From Neostapfia colusana (lineage: Eukaryota > Streptophyta > Magnoliopsida > Poales > Poaceae), in the NCBI GenBank assembly GCA_030760725.1, contig JASWHV010000008.1, forward strand, positions 29,112,720 to 29,176,719: 64,000 bases of DNA, written 5' to 3'. The notes beneath the pieces were generated by a model. It saw only the letters and a program-made list of their open reading frames with translations. It did not search any database and was not told where the DNA came from. Shown piece by piece: positions 44,770 to 57,000 of this stretch (position 1 is its first letter; every line of letters starts with the position of its first letter). Position numbers and translations under genes: made by a program.

Positions 44770-47169
44770 CCTGGGCCCGTTGTCAGGATTTAAACTTTTC
44801 CAGGGATTATTTAAATTCACAGATTTAGTTCAAATTTTAGAACCTCATAACTTTTGCTAGAAAACTCCAAATTGGGTGATTCAAATTGGGTTAGATTCAG
44901 AAGGAAAAGATATATCCAAATTGACAACCCAATTTGTATGAAAGTCAATAATAAATTCTTGAAAATTCTTTGAATATTTTCAGTAAAAGAATTTTTGAGG
45001 GAGTTTGGTTCATCCAAGAATCCCAAATTTTTGCCAAAATATTTCTTAGGATATTATTAAAGTCTTGCTAAATTTTAATCCCATTTTGAGCTGATTTGAG
45101 TATGAAAATTTAGAGTACAAGTTGCTGTGTTCAAAATGTCCAGAAACTTTTCAGAGATAATTTCCACTTTGAAAAATTAGTGCTGGGCGATTCCTAGCTC
45201 CAAAATTCCTAGAAAAAAATCATGCATGCTCCCTGAGCTGTTTTAAATTGTAGTTCACTTGGTTTTGCATGAGCATGCAAATTACCTCATAATTAATTCC
45301 TTTTTTGCTTAAATGCTTAGGGAATTGTTCTGGATGATCTACTCATTGAAATGTTCTGAATTTTGGTCCAGAATGTTTTCTTGTGACAAGGAACTAACAT
45401 GAAAATTCTCATATGAATTTTAGCTCTGGATCAGTATGTTTCTAGATACCTTTCTTAGTTGAAAAATGCAACAATTAGGAAAAACCATTTAGCACTTGAT
45501 CCCACTTTGCTAAATCCATTCTTCATCAACTGGGATCCATTCCATTCAAGCTACTAAACAGAGTTTTGTTCTCCACTTGTAGTTAGATCTTGATCACAAT
45601 GAATTTATAATTTAATACATATGCATGTTCATAACGTGTAGTGATTAATGTGGAGAAGTGTGAAGGAAGTAAAGCTTGGATCAAGGAGCAAGAGGACCGA
45701 GTTATTAAGCCTCAAGTGATCGGCAACTAACTGAATATTATATCACTTTAGTCCCCTGCAAAATAAAGGCAAGCTCCGGTTTGCATTTAAGTTGTTTTAT
45801 AAAGTTTTTACTTTGTTCACTAATATGGTTTAGAGTTTATTTGTGCATTAGGTCAGGAATAATTTATAGTCCAACTGCATGACCAAATGAACCATGGAGT
45901 CAAGGGTAGAATAAGTATCCCTTCTATAGAATATTGCCATGCTAAATAGGTTGTGACATCCGGTAGAAGTCGAGTAGTTAGATTCTATTCGCGAGCTATA
46001 GTTCGGATTCACACGGGTATGGTTTTCTCCAGCAAACTAAAGTTTATGTTTCCAAAGATGAGACTGGGCAGAGAGTGTAGGCCGCGACAAGACAAGGTCT
46101 TGGTCGAGTAGCTCTGACTATGTCGGTTAAGGACCGTTCTCTTGTGCGGTCCCGCTGAGCAAGTATTGAGTTGTCTACCGGATGCTTACTGGTATATGGG
46201 ATCCAGTAAACTGGATTATAGAGACATACCACATCGTCTCGTTAGACCTATGAACCCGAGACGGTGTGACCGATTCTACAGTCGGGTGTCCTGCAAAAGG
46301 TTGCCACATACGATGTAATGAAGGACACCAAATTTGGGTCTTTAGAGGCGGGTGTATGTGTCAAGTAAGCCGGATAGTGTTTGATTCGAATCACCGTCCC
46401 TCGCGGATATGAGTATCACTTGCTCACTATGTTGTGACGTAGTAATCAAAGTTGTGTGATAACAGTTGCAAGTTTTATATGTTGTTATGTTAAATTAAAT
46501 TGCATGATAACCATGTATGAAGTAGAGATAGATTAAATTAAAGTTATTTTCCACCTTGAGACGAGTAACATTGGAATGAAACATTTCTTGTTTGATTGTG
46601 GATTTCCAATGTTGCTCGGCGCAAGGTCATTACTATGATGGCTAAAATTTGAAAAGTAAGGATGAACTTGTAGGTGAGTTTTTATGCAACTCTAAATGTC
46701 TATGTCTTAAGTTACCTTCATGTAGTGTTGCATGCCTTAGGGGAGAAGGTTAAGTCTTGCTGAGCCATCGTGCTCACTCTTGTAGAGTTATTGTTTTGCA
46801 GGTAATTCATCGTATATAGTGAAGGGTTAAGCTTGACAACACCATTCTTGGCTGCATGGTCACAAGAAACCCCGCTCGCCGCCAAGTCCATTTCCTGCTG
46901 CTAGAAAGTGTTATCCTCAGACAGGATAACTTCTTTGCTACTTAGCTAGGTTCGTGAGAGTGATCACAGTTGTAATTCTGCTGCAACTTTGATTTTATAT
47001 TCCGCTGCTGTACATTAGAGTGTACATTACTATTTGTAAACCGAATCTGTTGTTTAATACAAACTTGTTTATGTCTTGGATTCATTTTTGTGTATGTTGT
47101 TCGGTGTCGCTTAACACAGCACCACCCAATGCGATTCCTGGAGTGGCAGGGCGGTCGTCCCCCATAGGG

Positions 47170-50100
47170 ATTCTATTTTGTCTTCGGTATTGTTGTCGTT
47201 CTGATAATTACTGATGACATCCGAGAGCCAAGATGGCGAGGCCAGAGAAATTGCCGAAAGCTTAGGGTGGGAGCGACGCGACAGAGCGTCCGCCACTCAG
47301 TTCTCCGTACCTTGCTTATACACGATCTTGTACTGTAGGCCGAGGAGTTTAGTAAAAACTTTATGCTGCCATGGGGTATGCAACCGTTGGTTAGACAGGT
47401 GGGAGTGACTCTGTTGATCTGTCTTGATTATGAATTCTCCAAATTGAAGGAATGGCCGTCATTTTTCAACTGCCAATAATATTGCAAGATACCCCTTCTC
47501 ATAAGTTGACGGTCCCAACGTCTTGGGTCCGAGAGGCTTGCTGACAAATGCAATTGGGTGGTCATTTTGCAGGAGAACTGCCCCAACCCCTGAACCGCTG
47601 GCATTGTCTCGACATAGAAAGGTTGGGCGAAGTTGGGCATGGCAAGAACAGGTGCTAAATATAAGACGGTCCTCAGTGCTGAGGACTGATCGTGATCACT
47701 TGTACATATATATGATATGTTCTTCCGGAGGAGGTTAGTTAAGGGCTTACTAATGACGCCGTAGTGCCGAACGAATTTCCTTAATACCCGACTAGCCCCA
47801 GCAAACTCCGAAGTTCATTGATATTTTGTGGTGTCGGCCAGTTGACAATGACAAAGATCTTACTTGGGTTTGTTGGGATGCCATCGGCGCTGATTATGTG
47901 ACCCAGGTAGTTTAGAGTTTGCTGAGCAAAAGAGCATTTTGATAGCTTGACCTTCCAATGATCCGTAAGGAGTAGCTAATGTACTTGACGAATGTGTTGC
48001 AGGTGGGATTTGTAGTCCAGATCGTAAATTAGGATGTCGTCAAAAAAGACCATAACACATTTGCGGAGGAGGGATTGTAGTATTGCATTCATAGCACTTT
48101 GTAAGGTTGCTGGGGTTGTGAGGCCAAACGCGGGAACCCAAAATATGAAGTGACCATCATGAGTGGAGAAGGCGGTCTTGTGCTCCTCCCCAGGGCTCAA
48201 CAGAATTTGATGGAACCCAGACCACAGGTCGAGGTTGGTGAACCATCTGGTCAACTAGAGCTCATGAAAGATGTCCTCCATTAGTGGAATGTTGAATTGC
48301 CGCTTCATTGTTAGTGTGTTCAAGTGCCTGAAATCGACACAAAAACGCCAGGTGTTGTCTTTCTTCTTGACAAGGAGGACTGGGGAGTTGAATGCACTGG
48401 AACTAGGTTGAATGAGTCCGGTGTTCAACATTTCCCGGACCCGTGACTCCATTTCTATCTTCAACTTAGGTGGGTAAGGTAGGGTCTGATATTAACGGGT
48501 CGAGCTCCCAGTAATAATGGAATTTCGTGGTTGCAGGCTCTGCTTGGTGGAATACCTGAAGGAGGTTTAAAGAGGACAAAAAATTCGTCCAATATTATTT
48601 GAATATCTGGGGAATGGGAGTAGTGGAAGCAAGACTGGAATCTGCCTCAGTGGAAAGTACCCGGATCACAGTGTCTGGGGGCAGAGATGGCAATATGCCC
48701 TGTAGCAGGTCATGGGAGTTGTTAAGTGATATGGACATCCATTTTTGGCACCAATGCACCTCCATGGGACTATGAGACTCGAGCCAGTCCATGTCCAGGA
48801 TTAAATCATAGCAGTGAAGGGGTAATATTTTGAAGTCTGATGTAAAGGTGTGGTTCTGGACTGACCAAGTTGCAGATTGGATTTCTGAACGGCAGGGGAT
48901 AATTTGACCATTTGCAACTGAGACTGAGATGGGTGAGGGTAATGGAGACACCCCGGTCAGTTTAGCAGCCACCTGGGAACTCAGAAAAGAGTGAGAGCTT
49001 CCACTGACGATTAAAATCAGAATGTCCACATGTTGAATTGTCCCCAAAATTTTCATCGTTTTAGGAGCATCCTTGCCTGAATATCCAGCTGGGGATATAG
49101 TCATGAAAAGGTGAGGTTATGTTGTTTCATCCTTGGTTTCTGAATTGGTCTCATCGAGTGTGAAGAGTTCCCACAGCTCTTGAACTGCATGCAACTGAAC
49201 TGCAGGGGAACACTTATGTCCTTTGTGCTATTTCTCTGCACAGATCTTGCACAACCCTTTAGCTATTCTATAAGCTTTGAGGGCCTCCAGTTTCTCTTGG
49301 TTCGGTTGGGTCTTCATATGATCTGATAAGTGCATATTGTTGGGTTTTGCTTGTGCAGATCTTGATGGAGGAGGCTGAAGAGGAAGAGCTCTTGGGTAGG
49401 AAGATCTTGTGGTATTGGGGAATTCCACACTAGCAGAAGAAAATATTTCAGGTCGTTTAAATTCTCTCCTCTTGGTGAGTTTGGCTGCTTCTTCCTGCAA
49501 TGAGGCCAGCACACAAGCAGTATCGAAGTCCTGAGGCCGCGGATTAAAACAGCAGCACGTATGTCTGCATTTAACCTATCGATAAAACGTGTAACAAAAC
49601 ACAGTGGGTCTGTGGTGGTGTCATAGGCAAGTAGCTGATCGACCAATTCAGAAAACTTAGCAATATAGTCGGCTACTGAATCAGTTTGTCTGATGTGGAA
49701 GAGCTGCCGGATAAGGAGCTGGTGTTCATTTTTCCTAAAACGGTCTAAAACTAGAGAGCAGAATAAATCCCAAGACGTATGAGCGAGTTGCCTATCGACT
49801 GATTGCAGCCACCGGGCTGCAGTGCCCTCAAGGTAAAGGGACGACATCTTGACCCAGAGGTTGGGATATACGGAATACATCTCGAAATAGCTCTCGCAAC
49901 GTGACTTCAGCAATTTGAGGTTATCGCCATCAAATACTGGAAATGGTAATTTGAGAAGATTTCCACGGTGTATCACCGATTGAGGGATGCGGTCAAGAGC
50001 AGGTCTAACAAAACGAAGGACGCGAGGGAGATCTGGGTTGAACGTACCCTTGACCGGGATGTGGGTGTGGGTATAGATCTACCCGAACCCACTATCCCGG

Positions 50101-50490
50101 CGAGGTGTGTCGAAGCGGTACCCACTTGGGCCGTCAGCGGAGATTCTGGTGACCGGATGCTCGAATGCCGACTCCATGCCCAGAACTTCGGGTTGAGTTG
50201 CCTAGTACTCACGCGCGCCCTGCTCGAAGAACTTGTTCAGCTTGGAGATCTCCAGCTTGACGTCGGTGATGGCCAATTCGGTCTCCGGCTTCCAAGTATC
50301 GAAGCTCTTGTCGAACTCTGTAGCTGATGATTCCAGGGCGGTGACCCTCTCGAGGTTCTGCTGGTCCGCGGAGACGAGCTCGGTGAAGCGGCAGTCCATG
50401 GATTCGTTGTGGTCGGCAAACCCCTTCGCAATCTCGGCTCAGATCTGCTGCAGCATCTCCTCGAGAAGGAGCTTCGTGTTGGGCTCCATC
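47170..50490 (-). pseudogene. Outer gypsy element: gag, protease, RT, RNase H
   Basis: Right to left: a gag N-terminal part with a helical LERVTALESSATEFDKSFDTW segment (50202-50490, with a stop near 50440); gag core with FPVFDGDNLKLLKSRCESYF, MSSLYLEGTAARWLQ and FRKNEHQLLIRQLFHIRQT (49314-49976, with a frame change near 49530); a decayed zinc-knuckle region; a protease-like region with VSGSSHSFLSSQVAAKL (48595-49104), where the usual active-site D is not evident; RT with KKKDNTWRFCVDFRHLN (48255-48464), FTNLDLWSGFHQI and VFFDDILIYD (47976-48254); and RNase H ending in MADALSRRSH (47111-47640), where the solo LTR interrupts. Multiple stops exist. Confidence 0.87.
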
Positions 50491-50566
50491 GCTCCGAGCA
50501 ATATTTTACGATGAGTGTAGTTTTGGTGCTCCTCTAGGGTGGATCGACGGTGAATCTGATACCAAC

Positions 50567-50831
50567 TGTTAGGTCGGCTCCGTGGATTGGCGAGGTAGGG
50601 AAGGGAGGAGGATTGGGGAAGAACCGAGCCAGACTTCGGGAAAGGAAGTGTCGAGTTCAGCTGTTCGGTTACAACCCAAGGGGGTTCTGTTCTCTCTTCT
50701 CCCTTTTTACAAGTCTACCACGCACATGTTACGCACGCGCCCAACACGGCTCAGAGATGCGGGTGTTTGGCCTCCTGGGCCGAGTCCCACGGCGAGGCCC
50801 AAGCACTTCAGGAGATACGGAGGCACTGACG
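50567..50831 (-). repeat. 5' LTR of the outer gypsy element
   Basis: 265 bp aligned with 33839-34122, followed by GATTT. Promoter-like CCTTTTTACAAG at about 50702 is on the plus strand and may be chance. Confidence 0.75.
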
Positions 50832-50934
50832 GATTTAGGAGGAACTGGTGACCTCTTGCTGATTATTGTTGTGTGTGTGGGTTGTGCAATGGCGAGGTTC
50901 TCCAAGGCCTGGGAGGGCTGCGGTGAGCTTCAGC

Positions 50935-51443
50935 TAGAAGTGGGCATAAAACCGGAACCCGAATTACGATTCCGAGAAAAACAGAACCAGAACCGAAAAA
51001 TCTCAAAAACTGAAAGCCAAAATCATTTTTCTGGTAGAGGTTTGCATAACCCGATAATATTTCGAGAATTTTTGGGTAATGATGTCTGATATCCGAAATA
51101 CCCGAACGCTAGGTTAGACCGTGGCTTTTCCGTGTTTGGCCTCACGCACCCTAGATTTAGGTCGTGACTTGCATATAATTGTAATGTTATATGATCACAC
51201 TTATGTTCTTTAATTATCCTTATAAACTTCTACTTATTTTGTTGCTAGAATATCAATTTTGTTTCTGTTTTGGATGCTGTATTTTTAGCTATTTTTAGTT
51301 GTTCTATTATTATTCGGGTAATATGGGTAACCCGAACCTGAATTTTCAGGTACCCAAAAATTTAGGTACAATTTTAGGTAGTGATTTTGGAAACCCGAAT
51401 TTCCCGACCCGAAATTTCGGATAATCTCGAATGCCCACTGCTA
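50935..51443. mobile_element. Non-autonomous hAT-like element
   Basis: 509 bp with ends TAGAAGTGGGCAT and (inverted) TAGCAGTGGGCAT, flanked by GCTTCAGC and GCTTCTAC (8 bp, two differences). Close to both ends are ACCCGAA/TTCGGG-type repeats in opposite orientation. The termini resemble those of the element at 27412 (TAGAGGTGGG), which suggests a shared transposase family. It has no coding capacity. Confidence 0.7.
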
Positions 51444-51543
51444 GCTTCTACCCAACCGATCTGGTGTGCTGCTGAAATTTGGTCTATAATTGATAGTTGT
51501 CAGATTTATGGGCTAAATTTTCTCATGGAAAGTTAAGGTATGA

Positions 51544-51747
51544 CTATGTTTGGCACAACTTCTGACCAGTTTTTTTAAAAAAGCTGAGGGTGTGCCAAAC
51601 AGGTAGCTTCTTTAATAAATTATTAGTTCAGTTGCTTCTCAGAATAAACTAAAAAAGCAGGATATAAGCTTAAGCTGTTGTTCACTAGCTTTTCACACAA
51701 GCTGCTTTTCTTAAATAAAGTTTAAGTTGTGCTAAATAGGACCATAG
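51544..51747. mobile_element. Putative MITE
   Basis: About 204 bp bounded by CTATGTTTGGCACAACTT and, inverted, CTATGGTCCTATTTAGCACAACTT. The interior also pairs (AGCTGAGGGTG..., GCTTAAGCTGTTG...AGCAGCTT-like stretches). No confident target duplication was found, so the superfamily is open. Confidence 0.5.
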
Positions 51748-53670
51748 TGGGTTGTTTAGTGATTCTCAACATAAGGATAATAATAGATTAGGAGACTGCT
51801 ATGAACATGCATGCGCGAATTTCACGTTTTATGCATGACTTATGACTTGACTTGCGACAGTCCGTAATCACGTCGTGACAAGTAGTGTTCTACTAAATGG
51901 TTTTATTTTCTACTACACATTTAAAGGAGTACTCTATCAACACCTAAATTGTCATGTCAATATGAGGAGTAATTGTAAGCGTAATTGCAGGTGCATGTTT
52001 ATTGGGCATTATGCCTCATTAGTGCTCCCATTAGTTACACGTTGAGAGATTTTAGAGGGTGATTTCCTGAGATTATGACAGATCAAATTCAAGGCGGTTG
52101 GTTGAGTCGAGTATAAAAAGAGATGTTCTCGATTCTAGAGAACACACACAGAAACTCACCTCTAACTTAATCGATTTCTACGCTGCCAGTTTTCGTCGTC
52201 CTGTCATCTCTTCATTTGCCATATGGCAAACTGAGGTAAAACGATGTCTCCAAGCCGACGCTGAGGACCTACACAGGTGTCGACAATCAACTTTCTAGGA
52301 AGTGCACTCGCACGACCGCTGGTTGCACTACTATCAATCTCGGCTTCATCATCTAGATCGTAATCCTCTACTTTATAGTAGGATTCTCTATAATTGCATC
52401 ACTCGGTCCACGTTTATTTGAGGTTATCATGTTCCTGTTGGGTGACCTGTATTTTTCATCTCTCGTATGGTCATTTCTATGGAGTTATTCATTTTTTTGT
52501 AGTATTAGCATTGACTATGTTGATCTTCAGTAGATTTATTCTAGTTGATTTCCTGTTTCGGTTCTTTAAATTAATCGTATGTCCTGTTAATTTTTCAACA
52601 ACTGCTGCATGCTGCAGGGACACAACGAGAAGGTGGGTGTTCTTGATCTAACTTCGATATTCTCCAAAATGGACTGGTTGGTATTTTGATATGTGTAGAA
52701 TGGTTGGTGCTTGATCAAAGCGTAATAAAATGTTGGAGGAAGAAAAAAAAATGAAATTTCAAATGAGCAAAACTTGGTGGCTTGACCTAAAGCAGTTGAA
52801 AGGATGGTTGTGCTAGGCTGATATTTAAACTTGCTTTAGCGCTATCTTCCTTATGATCTGTATAAGATCATGGCCAGTAAAAAAAGTAGACGAAATACTT
52901 AGTGTCAGATGGTATACAGAATATGGTGAAATCCTAATTCCTACTAAATTGTTTAAGAGAATCCAGTCCTGTTCCTGTTCCATGGGATGACAATTTGGTA
53001 AATAGATTTGCTTCACCGCTGTGCCTTTGTGCATTTTGTAGATAACATGAGGTTGAATTTGCATGGTAGTTATTCGATTCTATTTAAAAAATAGAGCCTT
53101 TTGTTGACTGTTATAGTTATCTAATTGTTCTTTAATTTCGTCTATAGAATATAACCGTTTGTTATGTGTCTTCAGTTCCTCTCCACCAAGCTTGTAACTG
53201 TGAAGCCACTTCACTTTAGCAACCTGCCTACTTTCCTAGAGAAAGATGTGAGCTTGAACTATCCTTCTAAACTTGTTTTCTGATATACTAAATGAGTAGC
53301 TACTTTAGGGATGATAATCCCATCCGCAAGTGTGAATATCCGACAGGTTTACACTCGATGGGTGCAAGCGTGGGCGGGATTTTTCATTCGTAGGTCTAAC
53401 CCGCACCCAACCCTAGTGTCGCATATACGGTTGTGGATTTTATTTTTCACCCGCAAGTATCTGGGTACCCAAAATAACTTATGTTATAACTTTAAAGTCA
53501 AATGCGGTTTTTCTATAATTTATTTGTTCCATCTCACTTATTAAAACCTATATTTATAATATCTTGCATTGCCATTCAATACAAATGATTTTTGTTAGAT
53601 TTGATATAGAGTATGAGTTTAAGATGACTGTCACGAGAAAAAAATGGAGGAAATGTTTTCAGAGAGAACC
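51748..53670. other. AT-rich upstream flank of the AGPase gene
   Basis: No gene seen. Around 52110-52400 a TATAAAAAG motif is followed by sequence rich in short C-rich motifs that looks like an old LTR, but no partner, PBS or PPT was found. Around 53310-53470 the sequence has the GGATGATAATCCCATCCGCAAG / ACCCGCAAGTATCTGGGTACCC style seen in degenerate hAT-like elements. Both assignments are weak. Confidence 0.35.
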
Positions 53671-53690
53671 AAATAAATAAAAATATTCTG
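53671..53690 (+). promoter_or_regulatory. Possible core promoter (TATA-like) of the AGPase gene
   Basis: AAATAAATAAAAATATTC is the nearest TATA-like tract upstream of the start codon, about 365 bp before it, followed by a rise in GC content from about 53740. Position and composition only. Confidence 0.25.
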
Positions 53691-54052
53691 ATAGAGAACA
53701 GATTTAGTCTAACACACGACGCAATCTCGTTTGATCGTCTCATGTGACAGTGCCAGTTGCGCGGAGGCATGTCGCACCTACAAGCGCGCGCGGGCGAGTG
53801 ACTTTTCTAAGCGCGATTTGGTCGATGGGTAGAGGGCAACCGTGGAAGAAGCGTTCAACCTGGATCCGAGAGAACCCTTCCCCACTCTTCTCGGCTTCCC
53901 ACTCGTTCCCGTTGTGTTCCGTTAGCAAACCCCGGCCGTGCTTAAACCGCCCGCCCCCGCTACGCCAGCGCCCCCCTTCCTCGCCGTCCGCCAGCTGCAT
54001 CTGCTCGCCTCCCTCCTCCTCTCATCTGCGACTACGCGCCGTGCCGCGGCCA

Positions 54053-57000
54053 ATGGCGGCCCCCGCGGCGCCGCCGCGTGCGACCCTGGCCCGCCCCGCC
54101 GTAGCACTACGCCCCAAGCCGCCCCGCCGCGACGCTGCCGCCTGCTTGCGCCGCGCGGCGTCCGTCGTGGCTGCTGCCAGCTGCGTCCTCGCCGACGCCC
54201 CGCAGGGGATCAAGGTTCGTCGGTCTCGCTGGCGCATTTTAGTAGGCCCGCGCGCTCCCGCTCGCCTGATTGGGTCGTGGGGGGCACTGCCGCACTGTGG
54301 TGGCGTGGGGCGATTCTGTGTCGCATGCCGTGGTGTGCTGGGTGGGTCGGTGGATTCATGGTTTCTCTGCGTGTCTGTTCCAGGTGTTGGCGCTGGACTC
54401 GGAAGCCCAGGCGGCGGCGGCGGCGGCGGCGCGGAGGGATATCAACCCGGACACGGTGGCGTCCATCATCCTCGGCGGCGGCGCAGGCACGCGCCTTTTC
54501 CCGCTCACGCGGACCAGGGCGAAGCCCGCGGTAATCAGCCTCGTTCTTACTCCCTGGATCGCTCATAAGTCATATTACTCCATTCCGTTGTTCAGCATAG
54601 CGGTGCATGGAGCGTGGGTGAAGATCAGGATAACATCGCTAACTTCTAACATGTGGCTTCCACAGAATGACACTTTCAATAAAATATGACTCAAAATTGA
54701 CACACCGCTAAAATAAGATTATGGTTCAATCTAGCTCATTTTTTCTATTTTGAAACCATATGAAAAGACAAATTTACCCTTCTCTTAACATATCAATGAA
54801 ATCGGTTGTTCCCTTTCTTCTCTGGTTCCTCCTCCTATACGCCCATCCCCTCATCTGCGCCGTCCCCATCAGTAGGGTGCCGACCACAAGACAGGAGAAG
54901 GTTGGCTAAAATTTGATACCCCACAGCTGCCTATCACTAGCACTTCAGACCTTCAGTCCACATAAACAGGTACTGATCTACTTAATCATCAGCTAGGAGA
55001 CCCCAGGGCTTCAAGAACAGCAACAAATGCTAATGGACATTAACAGCAGTAAGACCCAGAGGCATTCTGCGGAAAAGCATCTGGCACAGCACATAACACT
55101 GAGGCAGCAGCAGCAGAGGGGTTCAGAGAAGGTGGCAACGGCAGCAGTGCTAGAAATAGAGATTCAAAGCATCGCAGACGATACATCCATCCATGTTCCA
55201 AGGTCGATACATCCAGAGAATCAAATCAAAGCACCATGGCAGATCACACCACACCATCGAGACTAGCAAGTCGCGTCAGACACCACCGCGTGGTTCTCAG
55301 CCCCTGTGGCCACCAAGGCCCAGGCGTTGGGACGGAGAAGGCGGCAACCTCGAGGTGAGAACCTGACGCATGGTAGCGAGGAGTCACTTACAGAAGAAGA
55401 ACCATAGAAAAAGGAAAAAAAATGATCTCATTGATCGAGCAAAGGCAATTCTTTCCTTTCACATGTATGAAAATAGAAAAAGAAAAGACAATGAGCTAAA
55501 TTAGACCATATAATCCTATTTTAATGGTGCGTCAATGTTGAGACTCGTATTTTATCGAAATCCATCTTGTGGATGTTATCCCGTGACTCCCGTCGAAGCC
55601 ACATGTTAGGAGTTCAATAAAAGCAATTATCTCCCCCAGCTGTGAGAAACTTACGGTAGTGATCTATTATTGTTGTAAACTCTATTGCAGGTGCCGGTTG
55701 GGGGCTGCTACAGGCTCATTGACATCCCGATGAGCAACTGCATAAACAGCAAGATAAACAAGATCTATGTTCTCACCCAGTTCAATTCCCAATCTCTCAA
55801 TCGCCACATTGCACGGACTTATAACTTTGGTGAGGGGGTGGGATTTGGCGATGGGTCTGTGGAGGTACACTTGGCAGTATTAATTGTGTAAAATGGGATT
55901 GTGGGTTATAAGTTTGAGCTCGTGTGATGGTCTGGTGACATGTTCTGTGGTTGTTTATTTTACTTATTCAATAGGTTCTGGCAGCCACCCAGACAGCTGG
56001 GGAATCTGGAAAGAAATGGTTCCAGGGAACAGCGGATGCTGTCAGGCAGTTCCTGTGGCTTTTTGAGGTTCTTTCACCAACTCGTATGCTCTACTTTTTG
56101 TAGCATGCTATCGATATATAAAGTTAACTATTGTATGATGCTGGTTGAAGGATGCAAGGCTGAAACGAATAGAGAACATACTAATTCTATCTGGTGACCA
56201 CCTATATAGAATGGATTACATGGACTTTGTGCAGGTTTGCTCCTAGGTTTTGTTTAGTGTCAGTTTTGTTTCCTCAATTTATTTGACAAGATACATAATA
56301 CACATAACAATTGAGTTCTGTTGCAGAAGCATGTTGACTCTGGTGCTGATATTTCAGTTGCTTGTGTTCCTATGGATGAAAGGTCATTCACCTCTTTACT
56401 GTTTTAATCGGTTCATTATTTGTACTTTCATCAACCTTCTTTGTACCTTTTTTTGAAATAAACCTCTTTTACCCTAAAACAAAGAAAAATTGTATTCTTG
56501 CTATTAATAAATACTGTGGCATACGAGCAATTTGCAAAAGCTCCAGAATTATTTGTGTTATGCTCATTTTTAGTATATACTCTTGCAAAGTTGAAGGATT
56601 TTATTTGTACTTTGCATTTGATTGGCAAATTGCACATTAAACTCCTGATAATAAATCGTTTATGTTACCTGCATGCAGTCGAGCTTCAGATTTTGGATTG
56701 ATGAAGATTGACAGGTACAGGAATGGTCGCATTACTGACTTCTTTGAAAAGCCCAGGGGTGAAAATTTGAAATCAATGGTAACATTCCTTCGTACTGACA
56801 ACAATACAATACCAGCTATTGATTTCTCCAGACCAAGTGTAAACTGAAAGCATGCTGGTATTTTTGCACACTAATTATTTTGCTCATTGGACTTCTTGTT
56901 CCGTTGCAATGTTGCCTGGATTCTTTGAGTTTACTTCTCTGTTTTCCCTATAATATATCAGATTCCACCATTTTATTTATCTGCTCGAGAAAAAAAACTT

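Larger units (their letters stand above)
35447..47164 (+). mobile_element. Solo LTR (about 4.2 kb without the inner element) of a large-LTR gypsy family
   Basis: The insertion starts TGTAAAAGTCCCAAAA at 35447 and ends GGTCGTCCCCCA at 47164, inside the pol gene of the outer element (TAAGGAT before, TAGGGAT after, an imperfect duplication). Without the nested element it is about 4.19 kb and has no coding domain, primer site or tract. Its start, its last about 75 bp (GTATGTTGTTC...CCTGGAGTGG...) and an internal stretch (GGTAGAAGTCGAGTAGTT at about 45962) resemble the complement of the 4-kb LTRs at 6.2-10.2 and 15.2-19.2 kb. It therefore looks like a solo LTR of a related family, in plus orientation. 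Confidence 0.7.
33839..50831 (-). mobile_element. Ty3/gypsy element with short LTRs (outer element of the second nest)
   Basis: The LTRs at 33839-34122 and 50567-50831 both begin TGTTAGGT(T/C)GGCTCCG on the plus strand and align through GATACGGAGG. GATTT precedes the left one (33834-33838) and follows the right one (50832-50836), a plausible 5-bp duplication. A tRNA-iMet-type primer site complement (CTGATACCAA) adjoins the right LTR at 50557-50566. Gag, protease, RT and RNase H remnants lie at 47.2-50.5 kb and integrase plus chromodomain-like end at 34.1-35.4 kb, all minus strand. Pol is interrupted at 35447/47170 by a solo LTR. Short LTRs and the chromodomain-like tail suggest the Reina clade. 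Confidence 0.85.

Noticed and set aside
33839..50831. Single very large gypsy element with two pol genes
   Set aside because: The LTR pairs and target duplications show separate nested elements (GATTT, CCTGG) and a solo LTR between them.
52100..52660. LTR of a further retroelement upstream of the AGPase gene
   Set aside because: A TATA-like motif and LTR-like style are present, but no partner LTR, primer site, tract or duplication could be found, so it is left unassigned.
54270..54689. Plus-strand frame reading through AGPase exon 2 and both adjoining introns
   Set aside because: The conserved protein ends at the GT donor at 54531 and the upstream part is intron. The spliced exons give a continuous AGPase.
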